Below, one piece after another: positions 25,201 through 36,501 of a DNA stretch of 45,211 bases (within the stretch, counting starts at the first letter, position 1; each line of letters begins with the position of its first letter). The position numbers and the translations under genes are program-made. Source of the stretch: Cylindrodendrum hubeiense. Lineage: Eukaryota; Ascomycota; Sordariomycetes; Hypocreales; Nectriaceae. Location of the stretch: positions 1-45,211 of the forward strand of contig JAANBB010000339.1 in NCBI GenBank assembly GCA_014621425.1, written 5' to 3'. Below the pieces are notes generated by a model. It searched no databases. It saw only the letters and a program-made list of their open reading frames with translations, and had not been told where the DNA came from.

Positions 25201-27133
25201 ACTTGGCAGTGTCATCAGACACCTTAATATCTTTCGCCGAAGCAGCAGCAATAGATCCAACGAACGCCTGCCACAACCTGTACGTCAAGCTCTCCTTGTT
25301 CGCCAGGTCTGTGAATTTCTTCTCCAAAATTGGACCAACTAGCTGGAAGACTTTTTCCGAGTTTCGGCGAGTCCATTTTGAGTCGAGGGAAGGCAGATCC
25401 TCAGGTGTGACCAAGGGCATATCTCGAATACGATCCTCCCTCCAACTTCGGGGTGTCGAAACGTCCAGAAGGCCAGCGAGAATTCGGGAGGCCTGTATCA
25501 TGGAGTCGCCATGGGTCTCAGGCTTTCCATCTAGGTTAATGAGCTGTGCCATGATAGGCTGAAGGGCAAGGTCCCAGACTGTATCAGTTGAGGCATTGTC
25601 GTGGCTTGGTCGGAAGGCGTAATAGTACAGGTTGCAGATACCGCCAATGACAATTCTCCGCAGCTTCATCCCCTCCTCGGCCTGCTTGGTGTTCACCTTC
25701 CGTCGCAGTTGGCTAACAAGAGGTTGGGCCAGTAATCCAAGAGCCTTCGGGGCAGTCTTTGTGTCGATTAGAGAAAGGTAGACATATCGGTTCCAAGCGT
25801 AGTTCGCTTCTTGTTTAGTCTGCGTATCGATCGTGTTGAATGCAGACTGGGCAAGCTTTAACCAAGGGCCAAAGTATTGCCATCTGTCAAGTGGACATCG
25901 AAGAAACAAGGTAACAGCACTCCATATTTGGGGGACGGCAGAGGAACATGACTTGTCCTTGATCATATCCTCGAGTTTTCGGATGTAGAACTCAATGAAA
26001 GTGTCCTCGCCGTCCATGGTCTGGAAAATCTCGGTTGCCTTGCGCATGATCGGCTTTTCATTTCGAAGCGTGAAACCAGCGTCAGCGCCCAAGCTGATTG
26101 CCTGGGCGCGGATGTCCCTAATGGTGCTCATCATGTCGGTAAACATGTCCATCATCCAATCTGTGTGAGTAGCCATGTGGTTTCGCGATTGCTTGATGAG
26201 TCGCTTGTATATTTGGATACGACCCATGACGATGCTCTTGCCCGTCAAGCGATCCTCGATCCTGTGCATGGAGTTGACCAGTCTGCCAACTCGATCCAAG
26301 GTCATGACCTTGTGGGAGAAGGACTGGAAGGCGACAACTTGCATCAGATGGCGAACGAGGTCCTTGGGCACGGCCGGGTCGTCGAAGGAACGGATGCAAT
26401 GGTCGATGATGAAGACTCCGAAGTCGGAAGTGAGCGTCGAAGCAATGGCCTGGAAATGCAGGAATGTGATTAGGAGATTCAAGGCGTGATTAGTGAGAGA
26501 AGCGTCGGGAGAACCGTTCTCAGTCCTAGACTTGACATCGCGCTGGATGAACTGCATGAACAGGCTCATCTTGTCCTGCAAGGCAACCCGATCCGGCAAA
26601 TTGTTGGAAGCCTTGAGGGCCCGAGAAAGCATCATGTAGGCATCGAGGCGCGAGTCTCGGTCAGAGCCAGCAAGCTGCTTGATTGTTGAGTCCAGCATCT
26701 CGGCAATGTTGGCTTGGCTTGACAGGCCATCGAGGTTGCCATGTAGAGAAGAGGCAAGGGGGTTCGGAGATGGCGAGGGCTTGAGGATGCCCTTGATGGG
26801 TTTCGAGACGGAGGCAGGGGCCGAAAGGGGAGATGACCTATTCAGCTTGCTGCCTTCTCGATACTCTGGCGGATCTTTGTATTGGGTATGAGCGGACCAT
26901 TCGACCTTTTTTCTCATTCGTTTCGAGGGCGAGTTGGAATTGGTTGCCCCGGTCGACAGGGGAGAATTCGGATTGGGCGGCGTGGAAAGTTGCGGTCGAT
27001 GGTCGAAGGGGCTGCGACCGAGAACCGCCTTGAGAGAGACCCGGGGCTCTAGATGCGTTTCTCGAGGAGGAGTTGGGGGCCGGGTTGGCAGTGACTCGAT
27101 GACAGTGTTGGAGGCCGGGGCTGAAGATGCCAT
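22260..27133 (-). CDS. rif1: RIF1 homologue (Rap1-interacting factor 1, N-terminal HEAT-repeat domain)
   Basis: Rif1 recruits protein phosphatase 1 to delay origin firing and also acts at telomeres and double-strand breaks. Two exons: 27133-24104 (1010 residues) and 24053-22260 (597 residues), intron 24103-24054 with GTAAGT and CAG. Near the N-terminus are both PP1-docking motifs, an RVxF-type KVEW (76-79) and a SILK-type GILK (115-118), in the same order as in yeast Rif1. From about residue 140 to 1090 runs the alpha-helical Rif1 N-terminal domain (for example TIKQLAGSDRDSRLDAYMMLSRALK, read in two parts). The second half is low complexity, rich in Ser/Pro/Glu with SQ and TP sites and basic clusters such as KKKRKR. 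The frame ends at TGA 22260-22262, but a further open frame follows directly in a shifted phase. Confidence 0.9.
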
Positions 27134-28378
27134 GGCTGCACTGCCAGGCAGCGTTGGCGATCTAGACAGCAGAGAATTGGCCGAGCAACCGTCGTCACAG
27201 ACGCATGTATCCGGAGGTCTGGAGGATTTCGGGGACTGAACTGGGCGGGCCAGTAAAGCGAGTGTGAATCAGATCCCTTGTTCGAGTTTGTGAGGGTGGA
27301 AGGGAGCGACCGGCGGATGGTTGCAAGAATCGTGGCGTTGGGTTGGAGCTTGAGGTGGAGGCCAAAAGTCGCAGGGCTAAATTATCCGTCACAGTATCCG
27401 TAAAGTCCTTCAACACGACCCGGCCGCGGTTCCTTGTCCGGCCAACGCGTCAAAGCGCGCGCGCTGACTAGTCGGAGGCAGAATCAATTAAACGAGGGGT
27501 CCGTGCACTACGCGAGAGTCTCAAGGGTTACACAGCCACAATTGACATACGGATATGATTCAAGTGCTCCCAATCAAGCCCTGAAGGCAGGAGAAATGGT
27601 TTGCAATAACTAGTCAATACCATTACATGTACACTGGACAGCGGGATAGTGTATGTTGTCTATGCTTGATTCCGACCTGCGGTATAACTGGGTTTGATTT
27701 CAGAATACAGACGTCGTCCGAAACCATCAGGAGAGGCACCACGGTGAGCCTTGCGTTGAGCCGACACGTGTTGAGAGGCGTTGATCACAAACAATTGAAC
27801 TCCTTCCGGCCTATGCCTGCCGAGATCTATACACAGGTACGGAGCAATGATGAAGAGATTCCCGACTGAACCACTCGGTCCGGATGCGGACGAAGAAACG
27901 CGCACCGGACAAGCGGGGCCGTGCTGCACTTGGATTTGGATCAAATTCACTCCAGGCCCCTGTACTTCGCACTACCGTACCCATGAAGGTAGGTAGTCGG
28001 ATTTATTGATGAAAAGCGAAAAAACTACACCATATTAGTCAACAGCAGAAGAACCAGTCAATTGCCCTCCTATGCGCCATTCCCTCCCATTTTGGCGCGG
28101 TGTTGAGGGGGTGGGCTGCGCTTGTTAGTCACCTGAATATTATACCCACTGGTGCGTCAAGGCCAGGAGCGACAGGGAGCACAGGTACCGACTAAGGTAC
28201 CTAGCAGCCTAGCAACCATCCACGCCAATCGATACGTTACGTACCTCCAGCATCCAGAGGACAGCCCATCCAACGTACCCCCTCAGCTATCCCAACACCA
28301 TCCATGACCAGCATCATAGCCGTGCTCTCTTTGCTTGCACATCGTCCTTTTTAATCTCCCCATTACTCATCTCTCATT
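27134..28378. other. Divergent promoter region between RIF1 and RIC8
   Basis: 1.2 kb separating RIF1 (-) and RIC8 (+). It includes an MCB motif near RIF1, a GC-rich block at 27421-27475, and AGGTACC-type palindromes at about 28183-28203 near RIC8. No gene seen. Confidence 0.55.
27445..27450. promoter_or_regulatory. MCB element ACGCGT upstream of RIF1
   Basis: ACGCGT, the MluI cell-cycle box bound by MBF (Mbp1/Swi6 type), lies about 312 bp upstream of the RIF1 ATG in the context CAACGCGTCAAA. G1/S control would suit a replication-timing factor. One hexamer alone is weak evidence. Confidence 0.4.
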
Positions 28379-30029
28379 ATGGCAGCGCTCGGCACGGCCA
28401 CTGGACCGGGTGAGTGCATTTGCCCTTCCCATTGACCAACGTCCCAGCCACTGATGTTACGCAGCCAAGCTCACTGCTGTGACCAACCTGGTCAAGAAGC
28501 TCACCGATGACCTAGACGCCATCACTCTGCTCCCCAAAGGTGCGTAGCTCCCACCAGGCTGGATGAGGCATAATCTCCTGACACTTTGTACAGACCGCGA
28601 TCTCGCACTGGAGGAGCTCAAGATATATGGGCGAGACCCTAGATATGCCGACCCCATCTTCACAGAGGATGTGAGTGCGCAAGCGCCCTGCCCCTCTCCT
28701 CTGAGACATTGCAGCGCTTTCAGGCCCAATACTGACGCTCCCCTAGGGTATCTCGATGCTCCTGCGGCATGCGTTCCACAGCCCGTCAAGTGATACCGCG
28801 CGTGCCGCCCTTCGGGTATTGGCCAACGCCATGCTTCTGAAGCCCGAAACTCGCCAAATATTCGTCGATCAGGGCTTCGCACCCAGGGCCTGCAATGAAC
28901 TCAAGACTGAGAGTTTTGACAGCGAATTCCTCCTCTCCCGCATCTTGTTTCTGTCGACGTATGGCACCAAAGTCGATCTTAAGGAGCTCATCGACAAGCA
29001 TCATCTCGCAGAGCGCATTTCCGACAATCTCAGCCGCCATGTTAAGCAGCTGTCTGACAAGTCCAAGGCCAAGGTTGACCCCATGCAGGACATGGCACTC
29101 GTTGAGACGTTGAAGCTCTTGTTCAACATTACTCACTTCTGCGGTGATGCCGACCACATCTCGCCTTTCACGCCCGCAGTGCCTCACATTGTGTCATTGC
29201 TGTGGAAACAAGACATATCATTAACGAAGCCGCTGGATCCTCCTTTTGGCCCTCTCATCAATGCACTCCTGAATCTCGATCTGGAATCGGAAAAGAGCCA
29301 GGCTGCCATTTTCCCCAAGAATGACGCCAACGTGGTCGTAACACGACTGATTGAGATCCTGAACCCCTCCATGAAGGTCTACCGTGACAGCGAGCTGGAA
29401 CCTGTAGTAACGCCACTGGTCAGTATCATCCGGAATATTCATGAGCACGCGCCGGAAGCAACGAAGGAGCACATCCGGGGTTTACTCCTCCCGACCGCTG
29501 AGGACCGAGAGAACGTTCTAGGAGAGGGAACCACACTCTCTGCCAGGCTTCTCAAGAATTCCACCAACCCTACTGCGCCTGCACTACGGGAGGCCATCTC
29601 TCACTTGCTTTTCGACATGTCAGATAGGGACGCTTCCAAGTTTGTTGAGAATGTTGGCTACGGATTCGCTTCAGGTTTCCTCTTCCAGAACAACGTCCCC
29701 ATCCCTGCCTCCGCTTCAGAGGCGTTCAGCAAGGGCGATATCAGCGGCGAGCAGAAGCCTGTCAATCCCATCACGGGTCAGTTTATTGAAGCAGAGAAGT
29801 ATGAAGACCTGCCCGAAATGACGGAGGATGAGAAGGAGCGAGAAGCCGAGAGACTCTTTGTGCTCTTCGAACGGTAAGTCGCCCGAATATAAGAAGTGAC
29901 AAACATGAGTTAACGCAATTTAGGCTGAAAAAGACTGGCATTATTGATGTCCAGAACCCGGTCGAGGCCGCCATGAGGCAGGGCCAGTTTAGAGAGCTCA
30001 AGGATGATGAGGTCGAGGAGTTGGAATGA
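28379..30029 (+). CDS. ric8: Ric8/synembryn, G-alpha guanine nucleotide exchange factor
   Basis: Ric8 is a cytosolic chaperone and non-receptor exchange factor for heterotrimeric G-protein alpha subunits, needed for growth and development in filamentous fungi. Five exons: 28379-28409, 28465-28539, 28594-28670, 28747-29873 and 29924-30029; joined frame about 471 residues. The body is an armadillo-like helical repeat, with recognisable family segments: LRVLANAMLLKPETRQIFVDQG, SRILFLSTYG, ETLKLLFNITHFCGD, PLINALLNLDLE, and near the end NPITGQFIE, followed by the acidic MTEDEKEREAERLFVLFERLKKTGII and NPVEAAMRQGQF. Small 5' exons place the start ATG in context TCATTATGG. Intact, no oddity. Confidence 0.92.
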
Positions 30030-30821
30030 ACGAATCAAATGGTTACTTGATTGGGGTCTGTAGCATCTCATCATTGCGGTAAGCCGTTTGTCTTGTGTGT
30101 CAGGACAAGACAGGCTAAGTTAAGTACTAGTGGTTTCAAACCCTGCGACATGTCGAAGAAACAAAGAACATGGGTAGCCTGCGTGCCTCTTCCCGGGCTC
30201 TCTGCGCAGCCCAGGGCTTCTTCATGAAAGGCTAGGAGCAAACTATGAACTCACTCTGCCGTAAAACTTGGAACTGCAGTGGCTTCTAAAAGAACCATAA
30301 ATACATATGTATGCGACCTGCAACACTCCCTTCCCTCCTTCTCTCATCATCCTCGCAACACAATTGCGACACCCAAAATTGGCTCAGCTCCAGTTACCTT
30401 CTTTCCAAGTAACCGAGAGTGTCTCCAGTTTTCGCAACGAGTTCGAACTGTGACTGACAGACCGGACGCACCCAGCCAGCACCTGTTGCCAACTGTAAGC
30501 CCTCCCGATTGTTTTTCCGCCTCGGAACAACTCGTTTGCGAGGAGTCTGTGATTCAACAACAAACTTCCCATCTGTCATCCCACGGCCTGCCATCCTGAA
30601 GATAGGGTCTGAGACGCAATCACATGTTGATGCCATTCCGTTTTTATCGGAGCCTCTAAACGCCAGCCAAGTTCTAACAATCATCATCGCGCAGATCTTC
30701 GACGCACACCAGCAAGCAGTCAGCCAGTCTTTGCTGGAGGAGTCTTTGAAGCGACCTTCACACAACCAGGGAAAATTTGGTCATTTCTCCGAGTAGCTTT
30801 AGCCCATCGCATATATCCATA
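30030..30821 (+). promoter_or_regulatory. Upstream region of the chromodomain gene
   Basis: 790 bp containing the RIC8 3' UTR and the promoter/leader of the next gene; the stretch 30310-30480 is pyrimidine-rich. No separate gene seen. Confidence 0.45.
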
Positions 30822-31513
30822 ATGCCTCCTGCCAAGAAGAAAACGGCCAAGGCCCAGACCGTCTTTTTCGGTCGCGAAACGGCCGTCCTCCGTGAGGATG
30901 TCCAGAAGTAAGCCTCCTTTGCTGCACAGATCCTACTTTGCACAACTAACCATCTGCAAGCCTCTCCCGAAGCATCGAGGATGACCCTGAAAATGATGAG
31001 CCACGAGTCGTCTCTGACATTCTCTACGACTCCTGCGACGAAATTGAAGAGTCTGAGTCCACTTCTTCTCATGAAGAGACTGCCCCACCCCTTAAGCGCG
31101 CCAGGTCTTCTCCTGTCATTGACGATGAAGTGGACTCCGGGGCTGTTGCGACGGCCCCCAAGCGCCAGCGCCGAGCCAACAAGACCGAGGAGGTCACCAT
31201 CCGGCGATCTGCCCGTACTAGTACCACTGCAAACGTCAAGGAAGAACCCGCGCCTGCCATGCCGAAGAAGAGGGGCCGCGGACGCCCACCTAAAGAGCCT
31301 AAGCCAGCCAAAGAACCCGATCACGGTGGGCCTCAGCATGAGTGGGAGGTTGAGAAGATTGTCGGTTCGCAGATCGACGTCGTCACCCAGGAGCACTTCT
31401 ACCGCGTCAAATGGAAGGGCTTTCCCAGCGCTGATAACACGTGGGAGCCCAAGAAGAACTTGACGGGTTGCAACCGGGCGATCCAAGCTTTTGAGAAGGG
31501 GCTAGCGCAGTAA
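30822..31513 (+). CDS. Chromodomain protein with AT-hook
   Basis: Putative chromatin reader. Exons 30822-30907 and 30961-31513 (intron with GTAAGC donor, CTAAC branch motif and AAG acceptor) give 212 residues. The N-terminus is basic, followed by an acidic Asp/Glu/Ser region, basic KRQRR, an AT-hook-like RGRGRPP (about 133-139), then a C-terminal chromodomain (about 155-205): HEWEVEKIVGS, HFYRVKWKGFP and DNTWEPKKNL. The aromatic cage positions are filled (W in HEWEV, W and F in WKGF), consistent with methyl-lysine binding. There is no chromoshadow domain, so it is not a canonical HP1. Its histone mark is unknown. Confidence 0.85.
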
Positions 31514-31676
31514 GGATGGAATTGTTACGGTGGGAACTTGGAGATGGTCAAATTGCAGACAATAAAGGAGCAGTTGAAGTAACAGATGAATTTGCGATAG
31601 ATAGTTTAGTTATACAACGGGGTTTTGGTGTTTGTACAGATGGCATCTAGTATGGCATCTTCTCAGACCCAACTCA

Positions 31677-32217
31677 CTACAGAACATTCTGCAGTAAGGT
31701 TACCAACCCCACGCCTGCACCAGCAAGCGGTAGCAAACTTCTTCCCAAGTTCAAGGCCCCCCATTTAGCAATTAATCTCTTCACCTCTCCCTCGCTAAAA
31801 GCACTTGCCCCCCTCGCAGCACCATGAAGCAGGTCGTTGGTCCCCGCCATAAACGCCAGCGTATACGGCACAATTGCCACCGTCAGCACCGCGGCTCCCA
31901 CGAACCCCTTCCAGTTACCGCCGCGCTGACGGGTGTCGTATGCACCATAGAGGAATGTTGCCGCCGTAGTGACGGCGACCTTGGGCATGAGCGCGACGCC
32001 GCGGGCGAAGAATGCGGCCCAGAGGGTGGCGGGAGACGAAGAGGCAGTCAGTGCTGCTGGAACACCAACGAGTGAAATGCTAGCAATCGTGCCTAGATTA
32101 TTTTGTGAGTATGTGTGATATTAATGTTTAAGTAAGGACGGAGGGCATACCTGACGACCAAGCGGATGAGACGACGCCTGTGGCGACGGCCAGGAGGGAT
32201 AGGGTGGGCAGCTGCAT
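31677..32217 (-). CDS. DUF1772 / anthrone-oxygenase-like membrane protein
   Basis: Small integral membrane protein, two exons (32217-32151 and 32092-31677), 160 residues. About four hydrophobic segments: PTLSLLAVATGVVSSAW, SISLVGVPAALTASS, GFVGAAVLTVAIVPYTLAFM and LLPLAGAGVGLVTLL. The pattern LWAAFFARGVALMPKVAV, then YTLAFMAGTNDLLHG and KWGALNLGRSLLPL, is typical of the DUF1772 family. That family includes anthrone oxygenases of polyketide clusters, but most members have no known role. No polyketide synthase or other cluster gene is nearby, so a secondary-metabolism role is not supported here. The 3' end faces the chromodomain gene at a spacing of 163 bp. Confidence 0.82.
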
Positions 32218-32532
32218 GGCTATTGGTTTCAAGCTTTTATGATATGAATGGAGATATTTGGTGATGTGAATGTCTTTATAGAGCCGTGGTGATATTAAAA
32301 CAATTAGACTTCTACGTTTTGATTGAAATGGCATCGTCTTATACTCCAGCCAGAGAAGAAAAGCGGGGCGGCGCGGACTTCGAGGTTGTCCATCTTTTTC
32401 CGGACTTTCAGAATGATCGAAAAGTCCGGGATATCGTACATGACTTCAGCCTTGCAGATCTCTGCGTACATAATCGATTATTATAGACTGAAAATGTAAC
32501 CTTCCATCGAATTCTATATCCATGTGGGCTTA
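32218..32532. other. Spacer between the GNAT and DUF1772 genes
   Basis: 315 bp: leftward promoter of the DUF1772 gene and 3' UTR of the GNAT gene. It includes an imperfect inverted repeat around 32396-32432 (TTTCCGGACTTTC / GAAAAGTCCGGGA). Confidence 0.5.
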
Positions 32533-33222
32533 TTACTGCTTCGCACTCCCAGGCTTGGTGTCCTTCGCGATCCAACCGTAGAGGGTCACCATCTTAGTCG
32601 CGTCCCGGAGATCCTCCTCTTCCCACACTGTGGCTTTCTCAAAGCCGGACTTTCGCAGGACCCCGTGGCTCGCATTGTTGCTGTCCAGCGTGACGGCCGT
32701 GATGCACCCGTCCTTGATCTCTCCGTCGCCGCGGACTGTGTTCTTGTCCACCTTGATCTCAACCTCCTCATGCGGCAGCGCCCACCACGCTTCGAGGAAG
32801 GCCTTCAGGAACTCAGTCGCGTAGCCTTTGCCCCATGATTCCTTGAGAAGCATGTATCCCAGCACTGGCCAGCCCAGCTCGCCGTTCCACATGCCGCATC
32901 CTCCAATGCCAATCATTTCGCCGGTTGAAGCGAGACAGATGGCCAAGTTGTATCGCTCGGTATCCATCGGGGACACTTGGAGGGCGAACTTGGTTCTGGT
33001 CTCGTCCAAGTCCTTGTCTGGTCGACCTTGGATACTCCAAGTCATCACCTCGGGTTGCGCTCTAAGCGCATGCAACCCTTTGAGGTCGTTGTCGTCATTG
33101 GTGAACGGTCGCAAAATGAGGCGCTCCGATTTGATTACTTGCCGCTGCTCATTCGGAGGAAAGGGAAACCTGGGGAGCTTGGTCTTGATGGTGACCCATT
33201 CGATTGGTGCTGGATCCGCCAT
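32533..33222 (-). CDS. GNAT-family N-acetyltransferase (RimJ/RimL-like)
   Basis: Single-exon frame of 229 residues from ATG at 33222. The RimJ/RimL pattern is clear: SERLILRPFTNDDNDLKGLHAL (about 32-53) for the first strand-helix, NLAICLASTGEMIGIGGCG (92-110) for strands beta3-beta4, and GYMLLKESWGKGYATEFLKAFLEAWW (123-148) with the acetyl-CoA pyrophosphate-binding loop SWGKGYA. The second half has NNASHGVLRKSGFEKATVWEEE, the Asn-x-x-Ser and Gly-Phe signature of the family. It should transfer acetyl from acetyl-CoA to an amine; the substrate is unknown. Length is normal for a single GNAT domain. Confidence 0.9.
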   Translation of the reverse strand: MADPAPIEWVTIKTKLPRFPFPPNEQRQVIKSERLILRPFTNDDNDLKGLHALRAQPEVMTWSIQGRPDKDLDETRTKFALQVSPMDTERYNLAICLASTGEMIGIGGCGMWNGELGWPVLGYMLLKESWGKGYATEFLKAFLEAWWALPHEEVEIKVDKNTVRGDGEIKDGCITAVTLDSNNASHGVLRKSGFEKATVWEEEDLRDATKMVTLYGWIAKDTKPGSAKQ

Positions 33223-33570
33223 TGTGATGAAAAAGAATGTGGTAGCTCAACGGCAAATACTGGTGTCAACACGGATTCGATGCGTCAATGGCAAGAATCG
33301 AGTATCAGTTCACAGCTGAGAGGCATAAGTTACAGGTAAAACGCTCTGGGAAAGCGTCTTCTTTTTTACATACTCCCTCCACTCAATCCTGGCACTACCA
33401 TGAGTCACGTCTGCAGCCTCAAGCTACAAAAGTCCCCACCGCCCGCTAACGACCTGCCACTTCCAGTTGCCACCAGCGATTCCTAAAAGCTACACGAGGT
33501 ACTTCCGGCCGTTGTCGCCAGCTCTGGAGGCGATTATATCATATGCTCGAGGTGGGGTTTCAAAAGAGTA
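33223..33570 (-). promoter_or_regulatory. Upstream region of the GNAT gene
   Basis: Promoter of the leftward GNAT gene up to MITE copy A. No other gene seen. Confidence 0.4.
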
Positions 33571-33820
33571 TCGCTATTCGCACACAAATACGAAGTTTGG
33601 TCCCTAAGTCATAACTAAATCATATACACTTATACCCTTATACCCATAACCTAAAAGCAACTTTTATAACCAGGCCTAATAAATAACCAAAATAAAAGGC
33701 AGTATTAGGATAAACAAATACTAATGATTGGGCTTATTGGGCTTCTCTGTTGAAATGACATATTAGATGCATTGCTGATAATTCTCGAAATAGCTGCATA
33801 CGAATGTGTGCTAGTAGCAA
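33571..33820 (+). mobile_element. MITE family copy A (complete, 250 bp, TA duplication)
   Basis: The best-preserved copy. Flanked by TA at 33569-33570 and 33821-33822. The left end TCGCTATTCGCACACA and the right end read in reverse, TTGCTACTAGCACACA, match at 13 of 16 positions. There is no coding capacity and the interior is AT-rich. TA target duplication plus these termini suggest a non-autonomous element of the Tc1/mariner (Fot1/pogo-like) superfamily. It lies 320 bp upstream of the Zn2Cys6 gene. Confidence 0.85.
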
Positions 33821-34140
33821 TACCCTTCACAAAAGGCATCTGTCAAATTTGATGAGGTGAAGTGGTTCTTGCGATGGATTGTCATGGCTTATCATGGATT
33901 AACGTCACCCAAAAAACGGAGCCCTGTGAATGGGCGTGTGCGGGTGGAACCGGCAATTCGCCCACTTATACACCACTACGGGCTGGCCGGACTCGAATTT
34001 CTCAACAGTGGTGAGTACCGGCGCAGTAGTCAGATTGCCGGACGAAACGCGCACGGTCGCGACAACTTCACAACCTGTCACTCTTTGTTCAACCAAGCCA
34101 ACCCCCCATTTTCCATTTTCTCATTTGGTAAGTGGCCGGA
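33821..34140 (+). promoter_or_regulatory. Upstream region of the Zn2Cys6 gene
   Basis: 320 bp between MITE copy A and the start codon; the last 60 bp are pyrimidine-rich (CCCCATTTTCCATTTTCTCATTTG). No TATA box obvious. Confidence 0.4.
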
Positions 34141-36309
34141 ATGAGCGCACAGGAAGACCGACGACGGACCAAGGTCCTCAGCTGCTCGAGCTGTCGCAAC
34201 CGCAAAATCAAGTGCGACAAGGCTCAGCCAATCTGCACGCAATGCACCAGCTTTGGCTTCGAGTGTGCCTATCCGTCCAGGAAACCAACACGTCGCGCAC
34301 CGCGGCTGCGTCAGACTGAGCTGCTGGATCGCATCAGCCGCCTCGAGACCATCGTCGGCAAGGCTGACCCCGAAAAACTGCGGCAGCTGGACCAAGAGTT
34401 CAAGGCGAGCAGAGGAGGAGACATCGCAGCACCCGCAGAGGGCGTGCAGAACCCAGAGACACAGGCCGCTCCCGTCCATGGCGTGGAGAAGAGGTATCTC
34501 AGCGGGGAGTTCTGGGGGCATCTGTGTACTGAGATTGAGGGCATCAGGCAAGTGCTTGATCAACCGTCTGATGACGATGACGACGACGATGAGGGCGACA
34601 GCCCCGAGTCCGTGGAGGCTGCGAGCTCGTCAACGCTCGCGGGAGCCTCGGGGTTCTCTCTCGGGAACCCAAGCCATCATGAAAGCGGACCATTGCAACA
34701 CCCTCCGCCGGAGATGATGAGCCGTCTCTGGGCCATCTACACCCGCAATGTCGACCCCCTCATGAAGGTCCTTCATTGCCCCACCATCGCAAGGTTACTA
34801 CAAGCCTATACCGAATCCCCCTCGCCCCGTCCATTCGATCCGCCCACCAATGCCGTCATCTTCGCCATCTACTTTTGTGCAGTTACTTGTCTGAGGCCCG
34901 AGGACTGTCTGGAAAAGCTTGGCGAGAGCCGAGATGTTCTGAGCACGAGATATCGTATCAATGTTGAGCAAGCTCTCGCCGAGGCCGACTATCTCAACAG
35001 CAATGAACTGGAAACCCTGCAAGCTCTAGCCCTCTACACGGTATTTTCACTATGCTCTTGAATCGCGTATTTCATTGTCCTAACGTCTGGTTTACAGGCA
35101 ATACTCCGCTGCTACTCACACGACCGCTCCTCCTGGGTTGTCACCGCCCTTCTCATTCGTATCGCCCAAGGCCAAGGCATCCACCGTGATGGCGAAGGTC
35201 GGCGGTTCACTCCATACGTGGCTGAGATGCGCCGCCGCCTGTGGTATTTTATCATCGTGATCGACGTCCGGGGTTCTGAAGACCGCGGCTCTGATGCCAT
35301 TATGTCACGTGTCGACTACAGCACCCGCATGCCCACCCATATCGACGACGATGACTTCGGCCCCAACAGCACCGGTCCCCTCATCCCCAAATCTACACCC
35401 GCTGACAATGTTATCCTCATGTGTACGGCTACATGCTCCAGCATATTTGGTCTCATGACCCACCCGCACACCAACGCATTAGGTGAAACCCCGAACTTCG
35501 TCTACACCGAAGACGATCTCATCACCCACATCCGGCACCTTGAGGAGAGCTTCATCCACACTGCCGTGACGACGCACCTCCCCTCAGTATACGCTTCGGA
35601 AATAGCCCGAGTGGTTATCTTAAAAATGTGGCTCAATATACAATATCCGTTCACAACAGCCATGGCCCCCATCCGGCGCGTTTCCCGCGAGACAATGCTG
35701 CGTACGTCGCTATCCCTCATGGATCTACGGCAGCGCATGACATCGGGGGCTTGGGGAGACCGGTATGCGTGGTGGACTGACACATATGTGCAATGGCACC
35801 CACTCGCGGTTACCCTGGCTGAGCTGTGTGTGCAAACGGAAGGCGAGTTGGTGGACAGGGCGTGGGAAGTTGTAGATCGGAACTTCCCTGCATCACGAGA
35901 CCACATCGCCGATTCTGCGGGAGGATCACTCTGGCGACCCATCAAAAAGCTGCTCAAGAAGGCAAAGTCAGCAAGGGCAGAAGCACTGATGAAGAAGTTG
36001 AGTATCACTGAAGCCCCACCAGTGATCTTCCCAGCAGAATCAATAGAGCCTATCCCGGTATCATTGCCAGATGATAACCAGACAACAGGGTTTCAGGCCT
36101 CCACAGACGTCTTAGCACAGCTCTACGACACCACCACGATGATGGATCCATCTTTCTTATTCGAATACCCTCCCGACCCATTAATGATGGACTTGGGGAC
36201 TGACATGGGACAAACTGGCCCTCTGGAGTGGTCAATGTGGACCGAATTCTTAAACGACACACAGCTGGATGAATCTCCGGGAGGAAGTGGCACAGCATAT
36301 TCAACTTAA
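34141..36309 (+). CDS. Zn2Cys6 fungal transcription factor
   Basis: Nuclear DNA-binding regulator. Exons 34141-35040 and 35098-36309, joined frame 703 residues. The binuclear zinc cluster is exact: Cys15-x2-Cys18-x6-Cys25-x6-Cys32-x2-Cys35-x6-Cys42, followed by a basic linker and a heptad-like dimerisation helix (ELLDRISRLETIVGKA). An acidic run of Asp/Glu lies near residues 143-155. The middle-homology (Fungal_trans) region spans roughly 200-420, with AIYFCAVTCLRPEDC, ALALYTAILRCYSHDRSSWVV, GIHRDGEGRRFTPYVAEMRRRLW and IDVRGSEDRG. The intron falls inside ALYT-AILR, a common site. Its target genes are unknown; no biosynthetic cluster surrounds it. ATG at 34141 is chosen because the triplets just upstream give no ATG. 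Confidence 0.9.
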
Positions 36310-36501
36310 GTTCACGATTAGGGACAGCCCAAGACACCATTTTAAGTTAGAAACCCAATCAATTGCATCATCCCCTCATCAGCATGCTCAGAATTTTGGT
36401 TCATTCGTTACTCGTTTTATCGAGCAAATGCAGTTGATATTTCCATGATCCGTAGTAACACCCGCAGAGCCTGCCCAACCGTCCTCGAAATCGAAAACAT
36501 T

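Noticed and set aside
31677..36309. Secondary-metabolite cluster (DUF1772 protein, GNAT, Zn2Cys6 factor side by side)
   Set aside because: No polyketide synthase, peptide synthetase, terpene synthase, P450 or other core gene is present, and the neighbours are housekeeping genes.
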